In this document: piece by piece, positions 57,448 through 64,000 of the stretch | Numbering within the stretch: the stretch's first letter is position 1 | How the letters are laid out: every line of letters starts with the position of its first letter | From: JAWOLE01 sp963815655 | GTDB lineage: Bacteria; Acidobacteriota; Thermoanaerobaculia; UBA5066; Gp7-AA6 | Assembly: GCA_963815655.1 (NCBI GenBank) | Contig: CAWFHK010000001.1 | Coordinates: 806,001 to 870,000, forward strand | Direction of reading: 5' to 3' | DNA length: 64,000 nucleotides | Notes under the pieces: generated by a model | Told to the model about the DNA's origin: nothing | The model's database searches: none | The model's input: the letters and a program-made list of their open reading frames with translations, nothing else | Program-made: the position numbers and the translations under genes

Positions 57448-58356
57448 TTGGACACGAATGTCCTTCCAGGCCCGGCCCCTTCCGGAAAGCAGGGAAGCGG
57501 CTATCCGTTCGTGCCATCGGTCTCTCTCGACACGCTCTGGTTTCAGGTCGCGGGGACGCTCTGCAACCTGAAATGCACGCATTGCTTCATCTCCTGCTCG
57601 CCCACCAACCACAACCACGAGATGTTGACGCTCGAAGAGGTGCGCGAACGCCTGCGCGAGGCGGCTCGCCTCGGCGTGCGCGAGTACTACTTCACCGGCG
57701 GAGAGCCGTTCCTGAACCCGGAGATGATGGCGATCCTCGAAGAGACGCTCGCCCAGGGCCCCGCCTCGGTCCTGACCAACGGGCTCCCGCTGACTCCGGA
57801 GAGATGCCGCGAGTTGAAGCGCCTCTCCGACGGGAGCGAGTATTCGCTCGACATCCGCATCTCGATCGACGGATACACCGAGGAGGTCAACGACCCGATC
57901 CGGGGAGCCGGCACCTATCGCCGGATCCTGGACGGGATCCGGAACCTCGCGGAAGCCGGGTTGAATCCCGTCGTCACCGTGACGGAAGCCTGCGGCGAGG
58001 CGGCGAGCGCGCAGGGACGGGCGCGGTTGCTGGAATGGATGAGGAGGATCGGCCTGGACAAGCCGCGGCTGAAGATCCTGTCGCTCTTCCGGATCGGCGC
58101 CGAGGAGCGCCGCCTGCGGGCCTATGAGTCTTGGGAATCCTTGCGCGGCCGTCGCCTGACGGGAGAGGAAGCGGAGCGGCTCCAGTGTTCCTCCTGCCGC
58201 ATGGTCACGTCGAAGGGCGTCTACGTCTGCCCGATCCTGATCGATGAGCCCAGGGCCCGGATGGGCGATCGCCTCGCGGAGACGCTGCGGCCGTTCGAGC
58301 TCGCCTCCTCCTCCTGCTTCACGTGCCACGAGTACGGCGTGACGTGCCGGACATGA
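57448..58356 (+). CDS. Radical SAM protein with SPASM-like C-terminus
   Basis: 302 residues from TTG 57448, supported by GAGGAGG at 7 nt. The 4Fe-4S site is VAGTLCNLKCTHCFISC (C-x3-C-x2-C, about 37-53), followed by REYYFTGGEPFLNPEMMAIL, VLTNGLPLT and IRISIDGYTEEVND. The C-terminal Cys residues (CSSCRMVTSKGVYVCPIL and CFTCHEYGVTC) probably hold an auxiliary cluster. Substrate is unknown. Neighbours (DUF2064, AhpD-like, flavoprotein) match the arsenosugar type of cluster, although the radical SAM enzyme itself is not clearly ArsS. Confidence 0.82.
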   Translation: MDTNVLPGPAPSGKQGSGYPFVPSVSLDTLWFQVAGTLCNLKCTHCFISCSPTNHNHEMLTLEEVRERLREAARLGVREYYFTGGEPFLNPEMMAILEETLAQGPASVLTNGLPLTPERCRELKRLSDGSEYSLDIRISIDGYTEEVNDPIRGAGTYRRILDGIRNLAEAGLNPVVTVTEACGEAASAQGRARLLEWMRRIGLDKPRLKILSLFRIGAEERRLRAYESWESLRGRRLTGEEAERLQCSSCRMVTSKGVYVCPILIDEPRARMGDRLAETLRPFELASSSCFTCHEYGVTCRT

Positions 58357-58361
58357 ACGGG

Positions 58362-58389
58362 GCGGGAAGCGGGAGGCGGGAGGCGGGAG
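58362..58389 (+). repeat. Tandem heptad array, GCGGGAG type, four units
   Basis: Four units (GCGGGAA then three GCGGGAG) end 7 nt before GTG 58397, so the Gly-rich array may double as a ribosome-binding region for the phosphoesterase gene. Confidence 0.88.
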
Positions 58390-58396
58390 GCGCGCC

Positions 58397-59185
58397 GTGA
58401 AAGACACGGCCCGCGTCGCGTTCCTCGGAGGCATCTACAGCAACGCGCCCGCGCTGCAGGCGGCCGTGGCCGATGTCCGGAGGTGGAGCGCCGATGGGCT
58501 CTACGCGCTCGGGGACTTCGGCGCGTTCGGGCCGCACCCCGACCGGGTCTTCCCGATCCTGCTCGACGCTCGGGCGCAGCCGATTCAGGGAAACTACGAG
58601 GAGTCGCTCTCGACGGGAGCGACGGATTGCCATTGCGGATACACGGACCCGAGGGACAACCATTTCGCGCAACTCTCCTACGACTACACCTTCGAGCACA
58701 CGGGCGAGGAGTGGAAGAGGTGGATGGGGGCTCTCCCGCGGACGCGGCGCTTCGAGGCGGGCGGCCGCCGGGTCCTGCTCGTCCACGGCTCTCCGAGGAA
58801 GGTCAACGAGTTCCTCTGGGAGAGCACGTCCCCGGTCGTCTTCCTGGAGAAGATGCTGGAGGACTTCGAGGCGGACGTCCTCGTCTGCACGCACACCGGC
58901 CTGCACTGGAAACGGGAGCTTCCTTCCGGACGGCTCGTGGTCAACGCGGGCGTTCTCGGCCGGCCGGCCAACGACGGGAACACCTGCGTCTGGTACGCGA
59001 GGCTGATGTTCGGCCGCGGGGTGGACGTGGAGTTCGTGCCCATCGCCTACGACCACGAGGCGCTCGCGCGAGAGATGGAGGCGGAGAGCCTGCCGCCGGA
59101 GTTCATCGAGACGATTCGGACCGGCTGGTGGACGACCTGCCTGGAGGTCCTGCCGGCCAAGGAGAGGCAGAAAGGGAAGTATTGA
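58397..59185 (+). CDS. Metallophosphoesterase (calcineurin-like fold)
   Basis: 262 residues from GTG 58397. Elements of the fold: VAFLGGIYSNAPALQAAVAD (normally a D-x-H motif; here the Asp/His pair is replaced by GGIYSN, so one metal site may be changed), YALGDFGAFGPHP (GD), IQGNYEES (GNxE in place of GNHD), VLLVHGSPRKVNEF (GH-like HGSP) and VCTHTGLHWKREL (GHTH-like). Loss of the first motif makes activity uncertain. It lies between the radical SAM and AhpD-like genes. Confidence 0.75.
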   Translation: MKDTARVAFLGGIYSNAPALQAAVADVRRWSADGLYALGDFGAFGPHPDRVFPILLDARAQPIQGNYEESLSTGATDCHCGYTDPRDNHFAQLSYDYTFEHTGEEWKRWMGALPRTRRFEAGGRRVLLVHGSPRKVNEFLWESTSPVVFLEKMLEDFEADVLVCTHTGLHWKRELPSGRLVVNAGVLGRPANDGNTCVWYARLMFGRGVDVEFVPIAYDHEALAREMEAESLPPEFIETIRTGWWTTCLEVLPAKERQKGKY

Positions 59186-59190
59186 AGAAG

Positions 59191-59218
59191 TTGTGGATTG
59201 TGAATTGTGAGTTGTGAT
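59191..59218 (+). repeat. Tandem heptad array, TTGTGAA type, four units
   Basis: TTGTGGA, TTGTGAA, TTGTGAG and TTGTGAT lie directly after the phosphoesterase stop and 27 bp before the AhpD-like gene. Confidence 0.88.
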
Positions 59219-59244
59219 CGGGATTTTGAGGAGGATGCCGGCTC

Positions 59245-59574
59245 ATGCCCAGCTACTACCTTTCCGAGGACCTGGCCCGGTTCGGGGAGATGGCGAAGAC
59301 CAACCCGAAGCTGTTCGACCTTTTCCTGAAGTGGTATTCCGCAACGATGGAGAAAGGGGCCCTCGACGAGAAGACGAAGAAGCTGATCGCGCTCGCGGTC
59401 GCCTTCGCCATCCAGGAGCCGTACTGCATCGATTCCTACGCGTCCGCGTGCGCGGATGCCGGTGTGACGCCGGAGGAGATGGCGGAAGCCGTCAGCGTCG
59501 CGGCCGTGATCCGGGGCGGCGGGACGGTCGCCCACTGGGTCCAGGCCTGCAATACGATGACGCGCAAGGGGTGA
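59245..59574 (+). CDS. AhpD/carboxymuconolactone-decarboxylase-like protein (arsenosugar-cluster peroxidase-like type)
   Basis: 109 residues. The CMD/AhpD fold is indicated by EKGALDEKTKKLIALAVAFA, then EPYCIDSYASACADAGVTPE and MAEAVSVAAVIRGGGTVAHW. The single Cys in YCIDSY occupies the place of the AhpD C-x-x-C, where the second Cys is replaced by Ser, as in the peroxidase-like family linked to arsenosugar synthesis. The next gene begins 8 bp downstream. Confidence 0.82.
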   Translation: MPSYYLSEDLARFGEMAKTNPKLFDLFLKWYSATMEKGALDEKTKKLIALAVAFAIQEPYCIDSYASACADAGVTPEEMAEAVSVAAVIRGGGTVAHWVQACNTMTRKG

Positions 59575-59581
59575 CGCCGTC

Positions 59582-60769
59582 GTGAGCGGGCGGCTCCTCG
59601 TCATCGGCGCCGGCCCGATGGGTCTCTTCGCGGCCCTCGAGGGACTCGAGCGGGGTTTCGACGTCACGATCCTCGAGAAGGACGAGGTCGGGAGCGCCCT
59701 GCTCGGGTGGGGCCCTACGCGATTCTTCTCGCCTTTCGGAATGAACGTGCCGCCGGCCGCGCGGCGGGCGTTTCCGAGCGCCCTGCCTCCCGAAGACGCT
59801 CTCCTGACGGGGCCCGAGATGGTCCGCCTCGTCCTCGTGCCTCTGGCCTGCTCGAAGGCGCTCGCGGGGCGCGTGCTCACGGCACACCGCGTCGTGGGAG
59901 TCGCGCGCGCCGGAATGACGCGCATGGACTTCGCGGGTCACCCGCTCCGGGCGGAGCGTCCGTTCCGGGTCCTGGCCGACACCCCGGGAGGCGAGCGCTC
60001 CTTCGAGGCGGACATCGTCCTGGACGCCTCGGGCGTCACGGGCCAGCCCTGCTGGATGGGGGAGGGCGGGCTGCCGGCGCTCGGCGAGCGGGACCTCGGC
60101 AACCGCGTCGTGCGCGACCTGGGCTCCCTCGACCGGCGCCTCACGCGGCTCTCCGGCAGGAGCATTCTGCTGGTGGGTCATGGCCATTCGGCGGCCACGG
60201 CCCTCCTGGGGCTGGCCGACTCGTGGCGCGAGGACCCGGCGACGCGCGTGACGTGGGCCGTCCGGACAGCCAATCGGCGCCCGTGCGCCGAGGTGGCGGA
60301 AGATCCGCTGCCCGAACGCCAGCGGGTGGCCTCCCTCGCGAACGACCTCGCGCAGGCCCCTCCCGCCTTTCTCGCGGTCGAGCGCCGGGCCGCGGTCGAA
60401 TCCGTCGCGCGGGACGGCGACCGCCTCGCCGTCGATTTTTCCGGAGGCCGGGTCGGCGTCTTCGACGAGATCGTTTCGATGACCGGCTACCGGCCCGACT
60501 TCTCCTTCCTCTCGGAGCTGGGGCTCGAGATCGCGCCGGCGACCGAAGGCGCCGCGAGGCTCTCGCGAGCCCTGGCCGGCGTCACCGACTGCCTCTCTGT
60601 TCCTCGAGTCCGGAGCGAGGATCTCGCCTCGGGCGAGCCGGGCTTCTTCTTGATCGGGGCCAAGAGCTACGGGCGGTCGCGCAGCTTCCTGATCCGAACA
60701 GGCCTCGGGCAGGTCGAGTCCCTCTTCGACGGCGTCGCGCCGCGCCGGGAGGCGGCGTACCGGATCTGA
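59582..60769 (+). CDS. FAD/NAD(P)-binding oxidoreductase
   Basis: 395 residues from GTG 59582. N-terminal Rossmann fingerprint LLVIGAGPMGLFAALEGLER; second nucleotide-binding site SILLVGHGHSAATALLGLAD (about 190-210) and EIVSMTGYRPDFSFLSELG near the end. Architecture resembles flavin monooxygenase- or thioredoxin-reductase-like enzymes without a redox C-x-x-C. It is the last gene of the DUF2064/radical SAM cluster, and probably supplies electrons or oxidises the cluster's product (inference). Confidence 0.82.
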   Translation: MSGRLLVIGAGPMGLFAALEGLERGFDVTILEKDEVGSALLGWGPTRFFSPFGMNVPPAARRAFPSALPPEDALLTGPEMVRLVLVPLACSKALAGRVLTAHRVVGVARAGMTRMDFAGHPLRAERPFRVLADTPGGERSFEADIVLDASGVTGQPCWMGEGGLPALGERDLGNRVVRDLGSLDRRLTRLSGRSILLVGHGHSAATALLGLADSWREDPATRVTWAVRTANRRPCAEVAEDPLPERQRVASLANDLAQAPPAFLAVERRAAVESVARDGDRLAVDFSGGRVGVFDEIVSMTGYRPDFSFLSELGLEIAPATEGAARLSRALAGVTDCLSVPRVRSEDLASGEPGFFLIGAKSYGRSRSFLIRTGLGQVESLFDGVAPRREAAYRI

Positions 60770-60863
60770 CGTAACCTTGACGCCGCGGATCCCGTTATCG
60801 AGGCGCGGAGCGCGCCGGGGACACCGGGAAGATCGGCCGCGATCGGGAGGTTTTCATAAGGCT

Positions 60864-62126
60864 ATGACGAAGAAGACAGTGGTCTGGCTCCTGGTCGTGG
60901 CGGCGGCGGCCGTGGGTCTCTTCTTCCTGATCGGGAGCCGTGGAAAGCCGGAAGCCAAGTACCGCACCGCGGCGGTGGACAAGGGAGACATCACGCAGAC
61001 GGTCACCGCGACGGGCGCCCTGTCGGCGGTGACCACCGTCCAGGTCGGCAGCCAGGTCTCCGGGATCATCGCGAAGCTGTACGCGGACTTCAACAGCAAG
61101 GTGAAGAAAGGAGACCTGCTGGCGGAGCTCGACCCGACGCCTTTCCAGGCCCTGGTGGAGCAGCAACAGGCCAACGTCACGAAGGCGGTCGTGGACGCGC
61201 GCAACACGGAGATCATGTTCAACCGCCAGAAGCGGCTCCTCGCCGACGGGCTGGCCGCCCAGTCCGATTTCGATTCGGCCAAGGCAGCCTACGACGCGGC
61301 GAACGCGCAGGTCAACCAGGCCAAGGCGTCCCTTTCGCAGGCGCTGACGAACTTGAAGTACACGAAGATCGCCTCGCCGATCGACGGGATCGTCGTCGCC
61401 CGCCAGTTCGACGTCGGACAGACGGTCGCGGCGTCGTTCCAGGCGCCGACGCTCTTCACGATCGCGCAGGACCTGACGAAGATGCAGGTTGCCGCGGACG
61501 TCTCGGAGTCGGACATCGGCCGGGTCCAGGTCGGCCAGCCGGTGCGCTTCACCGTGGACGCCTATCCGGAGCGGCAGTTCCGGGGCAACGTGTCCCAGAT
61601 GCGCCTGAACGCCACCGTCAACCAGAACGTCGTGACGTATCCGGTCATCGTCGAAGTCTCGAATCCCGATCTGATGCTGCGCCCCACGATGACCGCGAAC
61701 GTCACGATCGACGTCGCGGTCGTGCACGACGTCCTGAGGATTCCCAATGCCGCCCTGCGCTGGAAGCCCGAGGTCACGGCCGCGCCCCAGGCGACTTCGC
61801 CAGAAGAGCGCGCGGCCAAGAGCGGCGGGCAGGGGGGCACGGAGGCGATGGCGCGCCAGTTCGGACAGACGGGAGGCGGAGGAAGGCGTCCGGCGGGAGG
61901 AGGCCGCGGCGGTTCCCGGCCGACGACGATCTACGAGTTCCAGGGGCCCAAGACTGAACCCAGGCCGGTCGAGGTTCGCACGGGGATCACCGACGGGCGC
62001 TTCACCCAGATCGTCTCGGGAGAGATCAAGCCGGGAGATCCGGTGATCGTGGGTCTCGCGACCGCGAAGGCGAGTCCGGGCGCGAATCCTCCCGGCGCCG
62101 GCCCCGGAGGACGTCGGGGCTTCTGA
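60864..62126 (+). CDS. Periplasmic adaptor subunit of MacAB-type efflux system
   Basis: 420 residues from ATG 60864; the longer frame to 60777 lacks features. One N-terminal membrane anchor (VVWLLVVAAAAVGLFFLIGS), then the HlyD/MacA order: barrel-sandwich half (TVTATGALSAVTTVQVGSQV), helical hairpin (about 95-160, QQQANVTKAVVDARNTEIMF), second lipoyl half (IASPIDGIVVARQFDVGQTV), beta-barrel and a Gly/Arg-rich insertion (about 320-345). It links an inner-membrane ABC transporter to an outer-membrane channel. The ATPase and permease genes follow. Confidence 0.9.
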   Translation: MTKKTVVWLLVVAAAAVGLFFLIGSRGKPEAKYRTAAVDKGDITQTVTATGALSAVTTVQVGSQVSGIIAKLYADFNSKVKKGDLLAELDPTPFQALVEQQQANVTKAVVDARNTEIMFNRQKRLLADGLAAQSDFDSAKAAYDAANAQVNQAKASLSQALTNLKYTKIASPIDGIVVARQFDVGQTVAASFQAPTLFTIAQDLTKMQVAADVSESDIGRVQVGQPVRFTVDAYPERQFRGNVSQMRLNATVNQNVVTYPVIVEVSNPDLMLRPTMTANVTIDVAVVHDVLRIPNAALRWKPEVTAAPQATSPEERAAKSGGQGGTEAMARQFGQTGGGGRRPAGGGRGGSRPTTIYEFQGPKTEPRPVEVRTGITDGRFTQIVSGEIKPGDPVIVGLATAKASPGANPPGAGPGGRRGF

Positions 62127-62133
62127 CAAGGCC

Positions 62134-62167
62134 GTAGGTGGAAGGTGGAAGGTGGTAGGTGGTAGGG
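62134..62167 (+). repeat. Tandem heptad array, GGTGGAA/GGTGGTA type, four units plus partial
   Basis: Four units (phase GTAGGTG, GAAGGTG, GAAGGTG, GTAGGTG) and a partial fifth fill the gap between the adaptor and ATPase genes and end 9 nt before the ATG, so the purine-rich units may serve as ribosome-binding sequence. Confidence 0.88.
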
Positions 62168-62175
62168 AAGGCACG

Positions 62176-62935
62176 ATGACGGAGCCAGGCCGCCTGCCTC
62201 CTGGTCAGGCCGACGTCATCCGGATCGAGGACCTGACCCGCATCTACCAGATGGGTGAGGTCGAGGTCCGGGCCCTCGATGGGATCTCCCTCAGGATCGC
62301 GCCGGGCGAGTTCGTGGCCGTCATGGGCCCATCCGGCTCGGGAAAGAGCACGTTCATGAACATCGTCGGGTGCCTCGACCGCCCCACCGCCGGCCGGTAC
62401 TTCCTCGACGGCGTGGACGTGTCGAGCCTCGACCGCGACGAGCGGGCCGAGATTCGCAACGGGAAGATCGGTTTCGTCTTCCAGTCGTTCAACCTCCTGG
62501 CGCGCACCTCGGCGCTGGAGAACGTGGAGCTCCCGCTGATCTACTCCTCCAACGGCCACCGCTCGAAGGAGCGCGTGGAGAAGGCGCGCCGCTGCCTCGA
62601 GACCGTCGGGCTGGCCGGGCGCGAAGAGCACCTTCCGAGCCAGCTCTCCGGCGGCCAGCAGCAGCGCGTCGCGATCGCGCGGGCGCTGATCAACGAACCG
62701 AAGCTGATGCTGGCCGACGAGCCGACCGGGAACCTCGACACGAAGACGTCCGAGGAGGTCATGGCCGTCTTCCAGAAGTTGAACGACGCCGGCAAGACCG
62801 TCGTCCTCATCACGCACGAGCAGGACATCGCGGGGTTCGCGAAGCGGATCGTGGTCTTCCGCGACGGGAGGGTCGTGGAAGACCGGCCGGTGCCGGACCA
62901 GCGCCGGGCCTCGACCGTCCTGGCGGAGGAGCGCC

Positions 62936-62943
<8 letters not shown>
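62176..62943 (+). CDS. ABC transporter ATP-binding protein (MacB/LolD-type)
   Basis: 255 residues from ATG 62176. Walker A AVMGPSGSGKSTFMNIVGCL, Q-loop IGFVFQSFNLLARTSALENV, signature PSQLSGGQQQRVAIARAL, Walker B LMLADEPTGNLDTKTSEEV and switch His in VVLITHEQDIAGFA. The sequence is typical of MacB-type exporters, here separate from the permease rather than fused. The end overlaps the permease start by 8 bp (ATGCTTAA). Confidence 0.93.

Positions 62944-64000
<1,057 letters not shown>

Noticed and set aside
37981..59218. Heptad arrays considered as CRISPR-like arrays
   Set aside because: Units are 7 bp with no spacers and no cas genes are present.

Overview
The window is high-GC bacterial chromosome, densely coded, with many ATGA-type start/stop overlaps. 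The repeated secreted domain at 40392, the many small sigma/TPR gene pairs and the general gene content suggest an Acidobacteriota-like organism (perhaps Thermoanaerobaculia). This is inference from family knowledge, not a measured placement. No rRNA, tRNA, CRISPR array, transposase or phage gene was found.

Layout. (1) 1-6097: tryptophan operon trpE(partial)-G-D-C-F-B-A. (2) 6182-12761: two related alpha-repeat proteins flanking a RodZ-like protein, a DnaJ-TPR protein, a PP2C phosphatase, a secreted unknown and a LOG-family protein. (3) 12736-17139: NUDIX hydrolase, a nuclease-helicase fusion and a PBP4-type carboxypeptidase; the last two carry frameshifts. (4) 17300-25681: an accessory, visibly more AT-rich island with three copies of a gene pair: a small sigma-region-2-like protein followed, with overlapping start/stop, by a TPR protein. 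Copies 1 and 2 are tandem duplicates. Each is preceded by a consensus-like promoter, a conserved structured leader RNA ending in a 10-codon mini-ORF, and a second promoter. An orphan peptide-binding protein lies between copies 2 and 3. This is the best candidate for an undescribed system. (5) 25827-41777: SpoIIE phosphatase, sugar epimerase, DNA glycosylase, DUF4388 protein, glutaryl-CoA dehydrogenase, methyltransferase, two large membrane proteins, asnS, rimO, ribF and a secreted repeat protein. (6) 41835-56122: metal region with a Cu/Zn permease fused to an HflK domain, two more SPFH proteins, ZnuA-C-B, then on the minus strand an outer-membrane protein, a second ZnuA-ZnuB without ATPase, a TonB receptor, small His/Cys secreted proteins, and a CDF-type transporter. 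(7) 56267-60769: thioredoxin and a cluster resembling arsenosugar-type loci (DUF2064, radical SAM, metallophosphoesterase, AhpD-like, flavoprotein). (8) 60864-64000: MacA/MacB-type efflux system, cut by the window end.

Two genome-wide habits stand out. Many gene junctions carry about four tandem copies of a 7-bp unit. There are four unrelated unit sequences but always a 7-bp period, sometimes as converging inverted arrays, and sometimes forming protein ends or start codons. Also, several promoters have their -10 box only 5-15 nt before the start codon, indicating leaderless or nearly leaderless mRNAs.

Seven frameshifts fall between 14.69 and 18.80 kb and none was seen elsewhere, so local sequence error must be excluded before calling those genes pseudogenes.
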